From Burkholderia puraquae (GTDB lineage Bacteria; Pseudomonadota; Gammaproteobacteria; Burkholderiales; Burkholderiaceae), in the NCBI RefSeq assembly GCF_002099195.1, contig NZ_NBYX01000023.1, positions 1 to 64,000 on the forward strand: a DNA stretch of 64,000 bases, given 5' to 3'. The position numbers were made by a program, and so were the translations under genes. The notes beneath the pieces were generated by a model. It had not been told where the DNA came from. It worked only from the letters and a program-made list of their open reading frames with translations, and searched no databases. Shown here in pieces: positions 24,788 through 32,780 of this stretch; within the stretch, counting starts at the first letter, position 1, and every line of letters begins with the position of its first letter.

Positions 24788-25593
24788 TGCGGGCTGCCTG
24801 GTTCGGCGAGGGCGGGCAGCGTCGCCAGGAACGTATCGCGGGAGCGCATGCCTGCATTCGGCGCTTGCTGCTTGTCGTCCTGGATCAGGTTCGCGAACAC
24901 GAGCGTGCGCGGCCCTTTCGTCGCCCAGCCGACGAACCACCCGTACGCATGCTCTCCGTCGTACTTGAGGCCCGGCGAGCCGGTGCCCGTCTTGCCGTGC
25001 ACGATCCAGCCGCCCGGCCGTGCGTCGAGCAGCGTGATGCGTTCGGTCATGTCGTACGCGTGCGCGCTGACGGGCAGCGTCCGGTGCACGATCTTGCGCA
25101 TGAACGAGACCTGCTCGAGCGGCGAGATCTGCAGCGACGAGTTGGCCCACGCACCCATCACGCCGCTCAGCTCGCCCTGCTTGCTGGTGACGTCGGCGTT
25201 GCCGTAGCCGAACGCACTCGTGTACTGCTGGAAGCGTGCCTGACCGAGCGCCTTCGCGACCTGCTCCGAATACCAGAAGATCGACAGCTTCATCCAGCGT
25301 GCCGGGTCGGTCGGCTCGTGCCACGGCGCGCCGCCCCAGTCGGGGTAGCCGGGGTGGAAGTCGAGCGTCGGCGTATGCTCGTCCTTCAGGACGCCGGCGT
25401 CGTAGCCCATCAGGCTGATCGCCACCTTGAACGTCGATGCCGACGTCACGCGCGTCGCGCAGTCGCCTTGCTGCACGAGCACCTGGCCGGTGGCGGCGTC
25501 GGCGACGACGGTGCAGACGGGATGGGCATGGGAAGACGCGGCGGCCAGGAGGCCGGCGGCGAAGGTGAACAGCGCGCGGCGCCAATGCTTCAA
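24784..25593 (-). CDS. Class D (OXA-57-like) beta-lactamase
   Basis: 269 aa. Signal peptide ends at SSHA/HPVC. The class D active-site tetrad STFK occurs in TSASTFKVAISLMGYDAG, the SxV-position segment reads SIF (KLSIFWYSEQV), YGN is in FGYGNADV, and KTG is in VHGKTGTGSPGL. SSLQISPLEQVSFM and GWFVGWA also match Burkholderia OXA enzymes. The start is a TTG at 25593 with an AGGAG site 6 nt upstream; no ATG gives a sensible signal peptide. It hydrolyses beta-lactams in the periplasm. It is first in a two-gene operon with an acyltransferase. Confidence 0.9.
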   Translation of the reverse strand: MKHWRRALFTFAAGLLAAASSHAHPVCTVVADAATGQVLVQQGDCATRVTSASTFKVAISLMGYDAGVLKDEHTPTLDFHPGYPDWGGAPWHEPTDPARWMKLSIFWYSEQVAKALGQARFQQYTSAFGYGNADVTSKQGELSGVMGAWANSSLQISPLEQVSFMRKIVHRTLPVSAHAYDMTERITLLDARPGGWIVHGKTGTGSPGLKYDGEHAYGWFVGWATKGPRTLVFANLIQDDKQQAPNAGMRSRDTFLATLPALAEPGSPQ

Positions 25594-25822
25594 GTGACAC
25601 TCCTTGTGGGTGCGCGGCCTGCGCGCAGTGTGGGCGGAAGGCAGCAGGCCGTGCGCAATGACGGCGACGCCCGGCATCGAGGATGGTGTGGATGGCGGCC
25701 GTCGCGGAGGCTCACAGTGTATCGACGGATCGTCGCGCGTTGACCTGTCACGGTTGACGGGCCATCGCACGATTGTTACCGGCTTCGGCGTTTTCGGCCG
25801 ATCATGCGTTGCCGCATCCATG

Positions 25823-25858
25823 AAAAAACCCGCCGGCAGGCGCGAGCCTGCGGGCGGG
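25823..25858 (-). terminator. Strong rho-independent terminator on the minus strand
   Basis: A 13-bp stem (12 of 13 paired) with loop GCGA is followed on the minus strand by TTTTTT. It lies 60 bp beyond the stop of a porin fragment, whose terminator it evidently was. Confidence 0.85.
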
Positions 25859-25918
25859 CAAAGACACCTCGGGCCGACCGGCGCGGGTGTCGCGTGAAGA
25901 ACGGGGAACCGGGTTGCG

Positions 25919-26011
25919 TCAGAACTTGTGGCGCAGCGCGACGCGCACGGCCACCGCGCGCGCATGCCGACCGCGCGGCCGGCCGATGCCCGACGCCGCG
26001 TTGTGTCCCCC
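25919..26011 (-). pseudogene. C-terminal remnant of a Gram-negative porin
   Basis: The minus frame reads ..NAASGIGRPRGRHARAVAVR then VALRHKF and TGA. The final strand with terminal Phe (LRHKF) is the signature end of Burkholderia general porins. No upstream barrel sequence or start remains, and a strong terminator follows. I read it as the tail of a deleted porin gene. Confidence 0.65.
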
Positions 26012-26014
26012 ATG

Positions 26015-26049
26015 CCGTTTTTTGCACGGCCGCCCCGTTTTTTTGCACG
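26015..26049. promoter_or_regulatory. Two direct repeats CCG-T6/7-GCACG spaced two helical turns
   Basis: CCGTTTTTTGCACG (26015-26028) recurs as CCGTTTTTTTGCACG (26035-26049), 20-21 bp apart on the same helix face, 66 bp ahead of the next start codon. Candidate operator; no known consensus assigned. Confidence 0.5.
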
Positions 26050-26114
26050 ACGTTTATGCCGTCTCTTCTAAGCTGGGGATGTGTCGAACAGCCGAGACGG
26101 CTTCCGTCCGCTCC

Positions 26115-26465
26115 ATGACCTTCATTCATCCTGTTCCCGCCTTCGACGTCGCCGGCCGCCAGTTGCGCGCGGGCGCACGCAACAACGTCATTCCATTTCC
26201 GCCGCCGCGCCCGCGCCTGCAGTTGCCTGTCACGCTGACGGCCGATTCCATCGAACTCGCGCACGCGCGGCTCGCGGCGCTGCTGCATTCCCCGCTCGGC
26301 GTGTACGTCGTCAGCGCGCGTGCCGTGCGCGACGTGGTTCACGTCCACTTCGATATCGCGCCGGACGACCTGGATTTCACGTTGCACATGCTGATCGCGC
26401 AGCAGGCCGATGCGGTGATCGGGCCCGTCGCGCGCCGCTTGCGCGTCGGGCCGAAGGCGCGGTGA
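26115..26465 (+). CDS. Hypothetical protein, 116 aa
   Basis: A small soluble protein starting MTFIHPVPAFDVAGRQL, with a basic proline-rich segment (NNVIPFPPPRPRLQLP) then an alpha/beta-like domain (SIELAHARLAALLHSPLGVY .. VHVHFDIAPDDLDFTLHMLIA) and a basic tail. Codon bias is that of real genes here. No family recognised. Direct repeats upstream may control it. Confidence 0.6.
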   Translation: MTFIHPVPAFDVAGRQLRAGARNNVIPFPPPRPRLQLPVTLTADSIELAHARLAALLHSPLGVYVVSARAVRDVVHVHFDIAPDDLDFTLHMLIAQQADAVIGPVARRLRVGPKAR

Positions 26466-26605
26466 AGCGGGAACGGCTATTGCTCGTTCCTTGAAGGCAT
26501 GTCCGATCCGCCGCCCGATCGCCGGTCGCCGTGCTGTTCGCCCGCAGGCGGCGGACAGGCGAGCGACACGGCGTGCGCGGCGTCGATCCTGAACACGGAG
26601 GGGTC

Positions 26606-27166
26606 ATGGACCTCATGGAAGCAGTGCCTGTCATGCGGCCGGAAAGCCGTCGCGTACGGACGGCGTCGCTGCCGTCGGGCCAGCAGCTCGCGCGTCAGCT
26701 CATGACGACGGTGCGCGTGGCCGAAGTGCTGCTGCATCAGGCGATCGTCGTGCCCGGCGGGCATCAGTGGTCGGTCGACACCGAACGGGTCGACGCGGCC
26801 GGCGGGCCGCTCGCGGCGTGGGAAACCTGCGTGACCTGGCGGATCGGCAAGGTGTTCGCGTCGACGGTGAGCCCTGCCGCGCGCGTCAACGATCGCGACC
26901 AGGTCGCGGTCGAGATCCGGCTCTGCCTGCCCGAACAGGACTATGTGGCCGAGCAGCGCGTGAGCACCTTCGGCCGCCGCCACGGCAACCGCTTCGGCGC
27001 GACGCTGTCGGTCGCGTCGGGCGCGCAGTGGGGCTGGCAACGGATCGAGCACGTCGCACCGGAACACGCGCAGGTGCGCGGCGATACGCTCGAAGCGCTC
27101 ATCGATGTGGTGGCCGCGAACGTCAACGCGGCGCTGGGCGCGGCCGGGTTCGGCGCGACGCGCTGA
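26606..27166 (+). CDS. Hypothetical protein, about 186 aa
   Basis: Starts MDLMEAVPVMRPESRRV and contains LARQLMTTVRVAEVLLHQAI, QVAVEIRLCLPEQDYVAEQR and LEALIDVVAANVNAALGAAG. No signal peptide or membrane segment. GGAGGGG lies too close to the first ATG (2 nt) and 10-12 nt from the second (26615), so the second may be used. Its TGA and the TGA of the convergent LysR gene share the hexamer TGATCA. No family recognised. Confidence 0.6.
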   Translation: MDLMEAVPVMRPESRRVRTASLPSGQQLARQLMTTVRVAEVLLHQAIVVPGGHQWSVDTERVDAAGGPLAAWETCVTWRIGKVFASTVSPAARVNDRDQVAVEIRLCLPEQDYVAEQRVSTFGRRHGNRFGATLSVASGAQWGWQRIEHVAPEHAQVRGDTLEALIDVVAANVNAALGAAGFGATR

Positions 27167-28042
27167 TCACGCGTCGCCGGTCTGCCCGGTCTGCCGCTGC
27201 AGGTCTTCCATCAGCTGTTCCGCGAGAAAGTCGCACGGCGGCCGCTTCGATTTCGTGCTGCGCGCGAGGATCAGTTCGAGCGGCGGCAGGTCGGGCAGCC
27301 CGTGCGAGCGGCCGAGCATCGACAGTTGCGCGGGAATCGCGCAGCGCGCGAGCGGCGCGACCGCGAGGCCGGCCTCGACCATGCTGAGCAGCCCCAGCAG
27401 GCTCGGGCTCTCATAGGAGGTGCGGTACGGCACCTTTGCGCGCTCGAGGCTGCGGATCGCGTTCTCGCGGGCGACGCTGCCCGGCATGAACACCGCGATC
27501 GGCAGCGGCCGCTCTTCCCACACGCGCGGCCCGTTCGTCATCGCGGCCCACGCCATCGGCTCGTGGCGGATGAAGTCGCCGGACAGCCCCTTGATGCGCG
27601 TACCGCAGACGAGATCGACGGTGCCGTCCTTGATCAGCGGCGCGAGCGCGCTGCTCGGCAGCCCCATCACCTGGATCTCGACCTTCGGGTAGGTCGCCGA
27701 GAATTTCTTCAGGACCGACGGCAGCAGCGACGACGCATAGTCGTCCGGCACGCCGATCACGACCTTGCCGGTCACTTCCGGCCGCACCACGGCCGCCCAC
27801 GCCTCGTCGCGCAGCGCCAGCATTCGTCTGGCGAATCCCAGCAGCACCTCGCCCTCGCGTGTCAGCACGATGCTGCGCGGCTTGCGCACGAACAGCGGCC
27901 GCCCGATCGCGTCTTCCAGGCTCTTGATCTGCATGCTGACGGCCGACTGCGAGCGGTTCACGGCCTCGGCGGCGCGCGTCATGTTGCCGGTCTCCGCGAC
28001 GGCGACGACGGTGGCCAGCACGTCGTGATCGAGCATCTTCAT
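27167..28042 (-). CDS. LysR-family transcriptional regulator
   Basis: 291 aa. N-terminal winged HTH (LATVVAVAETGNMTRAAEAV .. SQSAVSMQIKSLEDAIGRPLFVR) and a C-terminal periplasmic-binding-like effector domain (KVVIGVPDDYASSLLPSVL onward). It is divergent from the DUF3422 gene across 162 bp and is its most likely target. Effector unknown. Confidence 0.88.
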   Translation of the reverse strand: MKMLDHDVLATVVAVAETGNMTRAAEAVNRSQSAVSMQIKSLEDAIGRPLFVRKPRSIVLTREGEVLLGFARRMLALRDEAWAAVVRPEVTGKVVIGVPDDYASSLLPSVLKKFSATYPKVEIQVMGLPSSALAPLIKDGTVDLVCGTRIKGLSGDFIRHEPMAWAAMTNGPRVWEERPLPIAVFMPGSVARENAIRSLERAKVPYRTSYESPSLLGLLSMVEAGLAVAPLARCAIPAQLSMLGRSHGLPDLPPLELILARSTKSKRPPCDFLAEQLMEDLQRQTGQTGDA

Positions 28043-28204
28043 GGGTATCAGGAAAACTGAACGTAACGATCAGCATTATGCGTTTTTATTGTTGCTGTGT
28101 GTCTGCCATAGTGCGATCACGCTGACGTTTCGCCCCGAGGGCGGCGCGGCGCCCGGGCCGGTCGATCCGGCATGCAGCACTGAACAGGAAAGCGTGGTGT
28201 ATCG

Positions 28205-29524
28205 ATGATGGACCATCCGTTGCGCGCCGCACTGGCCGCGGAATTGCATGCCCGGCCGTTCCTGCGGCTCGCCGAAGCCGTGTCGCTCACGCATTACGCG
28301 ATCTACGCGGACGGCCAGCCCGACATCCACGAAACGCTGCTGCACGCGCTGTGCCGCGACACCGGCATCGCCGCGCCGCACGAAGGCGCGACACACTACG
28401 CGGTGCAGTCGCCGAGCGGCTGGCACCTGAAGTGGGAGCGCCATACCGAATTCTCGACCTTCACGTTCGTCGCGCCGCGCCGCGACACCGGCTATTTCGA
28501 CGATCTCGCGATCGAAGGCATTCCGGCCGCGTGGTTCGCGCGGCTCGCCGGCATCCGCTTCGTCGCGGTGCGCATGGAGCTGCTGACGGGCGCCGCCGCG
28601 CGGCTCGTGTGCGGCGACCTGCGCCGCTGGATCGACGGCCCCGCGCTCGTCGGCAGCAACGTGCTCGGCGGCGGCAAGGTGTTCTGCGACTGGCATGTGC
28701 GCGACGACGGCTTCATGCGCTTTCTCGTCGTCGACGAGGATTTCCGCGAGGAGCAGGGCGGCCGGCTGCTTCAGCGCCTGTATGAAATCGAAACGTACCG
28801 GATGATGGCGCTGCTGGCGTTGCCCGTCGCGCGCCGGATGAGCCGCGAGCTCGACGAGATCCACGCGGCGCTGCACGCACTGATGCAGCGGATGGATGCG
28901 AGCGGTACGGACGGCGACGACACGGCGCTGCTCGTCAAGCTCACGCATCTCGCGGTGCGGGTCGAATCGCTGTCGGGATCGGGCGCGCGCTTCAGCGCGT
29001 CGCGGGCGTACGAAAAGCTCGTGCTGGCGCGCATCCACGAGCTGCGCGAGGAGCGCATCGAAGGGATGCCGACGATCGCCGAATTCATGGAGCGCCGCTT
29101 CGCGCCGGCGATGGAAACCTGCCGCAGCGTATGGGCGCGCCACGAGCAGATCGCCGCGCGGATCGCGCGGGCGGTCGACCTGCTGCGTACGCGCGTGAAC
29201 CTCGCGCAGGAAAAGGACGTGACGCGCCTGCTGGCGGGCATGGAGCGCACCGCACGCAATCAGCTTCACTTGCAGCACGCGGTCGAAGGGCTGTCGGTGG
29301 CGGCCATTTCGTACTACGTGCTGTCGCTCGCGACGGCGGCGTTCAAGGCGCTGCACGTGATGAACCTGCCGGTCGATCCCGAGCTGGCGGAAGGCCTGCT
29401 GATCGCGCCGGTCGTGTTCGCGGTGATTCACATCACGCGGCGCACGCGCGCGCAGCTCGCGCGATCGGAGGCCGCGCACGACGGTGTGGCCGTGCACGCG
29501 GCAGCGTTGAAGCAAGTCGGTTAG
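28205..29524 (+). CDS. DUF3422 family membrane-anchored protein
   Basis: 439 aa. The N-terminal block MDHPLRAALAAELHARPFLR, then WHLKWERHTEFSTFTFVAPR and the late VEGLSVAAISYYVLSLATAAFKAL (a hydrophobic hairpin with VIAPVVFAVIHITR-like sequence) are typical of DUF3422. The mid-region is helical and charged, probably coiled coil, and the C-terminus has two membrane segments. Function is unknown. Two adjacent ATG codons (28205, 28208) are possible starts. A 67-aa protein gene follows by 34 bp. Confidence 0.8.
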   Translation: MMDHPLRAALAAELHARPFLRLAEAVSLTHYAIYADGQPDIHETLLHALCRDTGIAAPHEGATHYAVQSPSGWHLKWERHTEFSTFTFVAPRRDTGYFDDLAIEGIPAAWFARLAGIRFVAVRMELLTGAAARLVCGDLRRWIDGPALVGSNVLGGGKVFCDWHVRDDGFMRFLVVDEDFREEQGGRLLQRLYEIETYRMMALLALPVARRMSRELDEIHAALHALMQRMDASGTDGDDTALLVKLTHLAVRVESLSGSGARFSASRAYEKLVLARIHELREERIEGMPTIAEFMERRFAPAMETCRSVWARHEQIAARIARAVDLLRTRVNLAQEKDVTRLLAGMERTARNQLHLQHAVEGLSVAAISYYVLSLATAAFKALHVMNLPVDPELAEGLLIAPVVFAVIHITRRTRAQLARSEAAHDGVAVHAAALKQVG

Positions 29525-29558
29525 ACCATCAAAAGCATAATCAAGGAAAGGAGTGGAG

Positions 29559-29762
29559 ATGACTTTTTCGCAGAATCAAGCGGGGTTTTACAGCGGTTTC
29601 GATGCGGCGTTCGACGAGCCGGCATCGGACGATGCCGGTGTGCAGGAAGCGGCGCGCGTGACGTCGTATCAGGCCGTTCTGCAGGAACCGATGACGTCGC
29701 TCGTCGGGAATACGCTCGATCGGCCGGATGTCGCTGCAGTGGCGATTCTCGGGTACAACTGA
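29559..29762 (+). CDS. Small acidic protein, 67 aa
   Basis: It starts at an ATG behind AAGGAGTGGAG, a good ribosome site. It has many Asp, Glu, Gln and Ser residues, no signal peptide, and a hydrophobic end (DVAAVAILGYN). It lies 34 bp after the DUF3422 gene and is closed by a hairpin at 29773-29793, so the two form an operon. No family recognised; it could be a partner of the DUF3422 protein or a peptide precursor. Confidence 0.65.
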   Translation: MTFSQNQAGFYSGFDAAFDEPASDDAGVQEAARVTSYQAVLQEPMTSLVGNTLDRPDVAAVAILGYN

Positions 29763-29772
29763 CGCGATTTCT

Positions 29773-29793
29773 TGCCCCGATCCCCGGGGCAAT
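29773..29793. terminator. Hairpin closing the DUF3422 operon
   Basis: TTGCCCC pairs with GGGGCAA around a 7-nt loop, 10 bp after the stop of the 67-aa gene. No T-run on either side. Confidence 0.5.
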
Positions 29794-29801
29794 CCCGGCG
29801 T

Positions 29802-30341
29802 TCATCGCCCGGCCGTCCTGGGGCGTGCCGGGCGTGGTTCCCCTTCCTTTTTCCCTTTCCCCGCCTGCTGCGCCAACGCCAGCTCGACGAACGCACGCGC
29901 GGCCGCGCTCCGGTACGCGCCCTTGCGCTGCAGCAGCACGGCGGTGCGCCGCAGGCCGGCCTTGCGTTTACCGGCGAGCGCATGCCGGCGGTTCACGACG
30001 AGCGCGAGCGTTTCGACCAGCAGCGTTTGCGCTTCGATATCCGCCGTCTGCACTTCGTCGAACGCAATGCCGACATCGAGCTCGTCGTCGACGAGCAGCG
30101 CCTCGATGCGTTCCTGCGACATCTCGCGTACCGACAGCGACACGTCCGGACAACGCCCGTGAAACGCCTCGACGAGCGGCCCGACGAGATAGCTCGTGAA
30201 AGTCGGCGTGACCGCGATCCGCAGCGAGCCGCGGCTGAGGTCCTGCACGTCGTGAATCGCGCGCCGGCCTTCCGCGAGATCGTGCAGCGCCTGCCGCGCA
30301 TAGCGGAAATACACGTCGCCGGCGTCGGTCAGCCGCGTCAC
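29802..30341 (-). pseudogene. cynR: Decayed cynR (LysR-type regulator of cyanate catabolism)
   Basis: The surviving frame starts at [20 protein letters not shown] and continues [20 protein letters not shown], a very close match to the linker and start of the CynR effector domain. The HTH (about the first 60 residues) is missing. After ALVVNRRHALAGKR the frame jumps to RRTAVLLQRKGAYRSAAARAF, which in CynR lies about 90 residues further on, so there is also an in-frame internal deletion. The 5' break abuts the tail of cynS. A non-functional remnant. Confidence 0.82.
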
Positions 30342-30343
30342 GC

Positions 30344-30412
30344 GATCCCGAAGGCGGTTCGCGCGCGGTGATCACGCTCGACGGCAAGTATCTGCCGACC
30401 AAGCCGTTCTGA
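30344..30412 (+). pseudogene. cynS: C-terminal 22 codons of cyanase (cynS)
   Basis: The plus frame reads [20 protein letters not shown] then PF and TGA, essentially the invariant end of cyanase (cyanate hydratase). All upstream coding sequence is gone and the fragment abuts the truncated divergent cynR. Cyanase converts cyanate and bicarbonate to ammonia and CO2; that capacity is lost at this locus. Confidence 0.85.
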
Positions 30413-30769
30413 TGCCGGTGCGGCGCCGCGGCAGCGGTGCCGCGCAGGTTCCCGCCCGACGTGCATCGGCCGCCGGCCGGTGCACGGTCCCGCGATTTCG
30501 CTTTCCGTTTCGGCGAGTCGAAGCGGATGACGGTGTGGCCGGGCTTCTCGCTGAAGCGGTACGCGGCGCCGCATCGCCGACATGAAGGCGGCGTTCGCGG
30601 TGGCGTGAAGGCAGGCATGGTCGCGAGCGACGTGCGGCCGGTCGATACGTGACAAAGGAAGTGGCGGGCGCGCCAATTCGCTATGCCGGGTGACGCGCTA
30701 TAGTCGAACGATGCCCGCCCCGGGTGTTGCATGCCCGGTGGCATCTCTCTTCTCGATCGAATCCGCCTC
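30413..30769. other. Intergenic region after the cyn remnant, no supported gene
   Basis: About 360 bp; no frame resembles a known family. It may hold further unrecognisable debris of the cyn locus and the promoter of the next gene. Confidence 0.45.
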
Positions 30770-31204
30770 ATGACAACGCAACCCGACGTTTTGTTTCAGC
30801 TCACCGACACCGAGCAGCCGGCCGCACACGACTTCATCAGCCGCAAGCTCGGCGAATTCAATCATGCGATGACGGGGCGCGCCGACGCGGCGACGCTCGA
30901 CGTGTACGTCACCGATCCCGCGACCGGCGAGATCGTGGGCGGCCTCACGGGGCGCACGTCGCTCGGCCTCTTCTTCATCGACCTGTTCTACCTGCCCGAA
31001 TCGCTGCGCGGCGGCGGATTCGGCAGCCGGCTGCTGCACGAGGCCGAAGCCGAAGCGAAACGACGCGGATGCGCGCGTGCGGTGCTCTACACGATCTCGT
31101 TCCAGGCACCGGATTTCTACCGGAAGCAGGGTTACGAAGCGTTCGGCGAAGTGCCGTGCGAGCCGGCAGGCACGTCACGCGTGTTCATGGTCAAGGTGCT
31201 TTGA
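30770..31204 (+). CDS. GNAT-family N-acetyltransferase
   Basis: 144 aa from MTTQPDVLFQLTDTEQPAAH. The acetyl-CoA site is LFYLPESLRGGGFGSRLLHEAEAEAKRRG (split over strand, R-x-x-G-x-G loop and helix), with FQAPDFYRKQGYEAFGEVP at the end. An in-frame ATG at 30731 would add 13 residues. Substrate unknown. Confidence 0.83.
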   Translation: MTTQPDVLFQLTDTEQPAAHDFISRKLGEFNHAMTGRADAATLDVYVTDPATGEIVGGLTGRTSLGLFFIDLFYLPESLRGGGFGSRLLHEAEAEAKRRGCARAVLYTISFQAPDFYRKQGYEAFGEVPCEPAGTSRVFMVKVL

Positions 31205-31351
31205 ACCGGTTCAGCCGGCTCGCGTCGCGCGGCAAGCACGATGCCGCAGCGCGAACACCGGCATCCGGGCGCGGGCTGCGTCGCTGAATGCCCGCTCCGC
31301 GCCGGCGGGAACCGCCCCGTGCGAACCCGCACGGGGCGCATTCCATTCGCG

Positions 31352-32635
31352 TCAGCAATGCTCCAGCGCGTAGGACAGGTCGGCGATCAGGTCGTCCGGA
31401 TGTTCGAGCCCGACCGACACGCGAATCAATCCTTCCGACACGCCCGCCGCTGCACGCGCATCGGCCGGCACGCCCGAGTGCGTCGTCGACGCCGGATGGC
31501 AGATCAGCGACTCCGTGCCGCCGAGACTGACCGCAGACTTGAAGAGCGTCAGGTGGTTGATGAATCTGAACGCCTGCTCGCGGCCGCCATCGAGGATGAA
31601 CGCGAACGTCGAGCCGGGCCCGCTGCACTGGCGCTGGTAGACGGCCTGGTAGGCCGGATCGTCGATGAGCTCGGGGTGCAGCACGCGCACCGGCCGATGC
31701 GGATTGGCGGCGAGCCAGCGGGCGACGGCGCTGCCGCTGCGCGCGGCCTGCTGCATGCGCAGCACGAGCGTTTCCATCGAGCGCGTGATCATCCACGACG
31801 AATGCGGGTCGAGCTGCGAGCCGAGCGTGCTGCGGATCGAGCGGATCTTCGTGATCAGGTCGCGGCTGCCCGTGACGCCGCCGGCGACGAGGTCGCTATG
31901 GCCACCAATGTATTTCGTCAGCGAGTACACGCTCAGGTCGATGCCTTGCCGCGACGGCTTCTGGTACAGCGGCCCGAGCAGCGTGTTGTCGCAGACCGAC
32001 AGCGGGCGATAGCCGTGGCGTGCCTCGAATGCATCGATCTCGCTGCGCAGCCCGTCGAGATCGAACAGCGCGTTGGTCGGGTTGGCGGGCGTCTCGATGT
32101 AGCACATCCGCACGTTGCCCTTTTGCGCGGCCGCGTCGAGCGCGGCACGGATCGCGCGGGTGGACAGCCCGTCGGCGATCACTTCGGAGCGGATGCCCCA
32201 CTCGGGCAGGAACTTCGAGATCAGCGTTTCGGTGCCGCCATACAGCGGCACGGACTGGACGACGCAGTCGCCCGGCCGCAGGAACGTCAGCAGGATCGCC
32301 GCGATCGCGGACATGCCGCTCGACGTCACGACGGCGGCTTCTGAATCGTCGAGCAGCGCGAGTCGATCCTCGACGATCTCCAGGTTCGGGTGATTGAAGC
32401 GGCTGTAGACGAGGCCCGCACTTTCGCCTTCGGGCGAAGGCTTGCGCCCGGCCACGACGTCGAAGAATTCGGCGCCGTCTTCGGCCGTGCGGAACGCGAA
32501 CGTCGACGTGAGGAACACGGGCGGCTTCACCGATCCTTCCGACAGGAACGGATCGTAACCGTACGACATCATCTGGGTTTCGGGATGGAGTTCCCGGTCT
32601 GCAATCTTGCGCTTGTGATAGTTGCGATAGGCCAT
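31352..32635 (-). CDS. Cystathionine gamma-synthase family PLP enzyme (Cys/Met metabolism)
   Basis: 427 aa. The PLP lysine is in YSLTKYIGGHSDLVAG. Other family blocks are VYSRFNHPNLEIVEDRLALL (phosphate-binding Tyr and Arg), SSGMSAIAA, SVPLYGGTETLI and CYIETPANPTNALFDL, with FKSAVSLGGTESLICHP and RVSVGLEHPDDLIADL at the end. The family includes cystathionine gamma-synthase and -lyase and methionine gamma-lyase; the exact reaction is not decided by motifs. The unusual N-terminus (AYRNYHKRKIADRELHPETQ) defines a subgroup. It lies downstream, on the same strand, of a LysR gene. Confidence 0.85.
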   Translation of the reverse strand: MAYRNYHKRKIADRELHPETQMMSYGYDPFLSEGSVKPPVFLTSTFAFRTAEDGAEFFDVVAGRKPSPEGESAGLVYSRFNHPNLEIVEDRLALLDDSEAAVVTSSGMSAIAAILLTFLRPGDCVVQSVPLYGGTETLISKFLPEWGIRSEVIADGLSTRAIRAALDAAAQKGNVRMCYIETPANPTNALFDLDGLRSEIDAFEARHGYRPLSVCDNTLLGPLYQKPSRQGIDLSVYSLTKYIGGHSDLVAGGVTGSRDLITKIRSIRSTLGSQLDPHSSWMITRSMETLVLRMQQAARSGSAVARWLAANPHRPVRVLHPELIDDPAYQAVYQRQCSGPGSTFAFILDGGREQAFRFINHLTLFKSAVSLGGTESLICHPASTTHSGVPADARAAAGVSEGLIRVSVGLEHPDDLIADLSYALEHC

Positions 32636-32780
32636 GCAGTGCTCCGTGCGGGGGGGTGAGGAACGGCCGTTGCAGCGGCGGCATGACGCGCGCGGCGCCG
32701 GGTAGGCACCGGCCGTCGCGACCGCGTGTGGCGATACTACCCCGACGGCGCCGCTTCGTGACGCCCCCCTGGCACTATCG

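Noticed and set aside
30437..30652. Small plus frame after the cynS remnant
   Set aside because: No ribosome site or recognisable family; likely random frame in decayed sequence.
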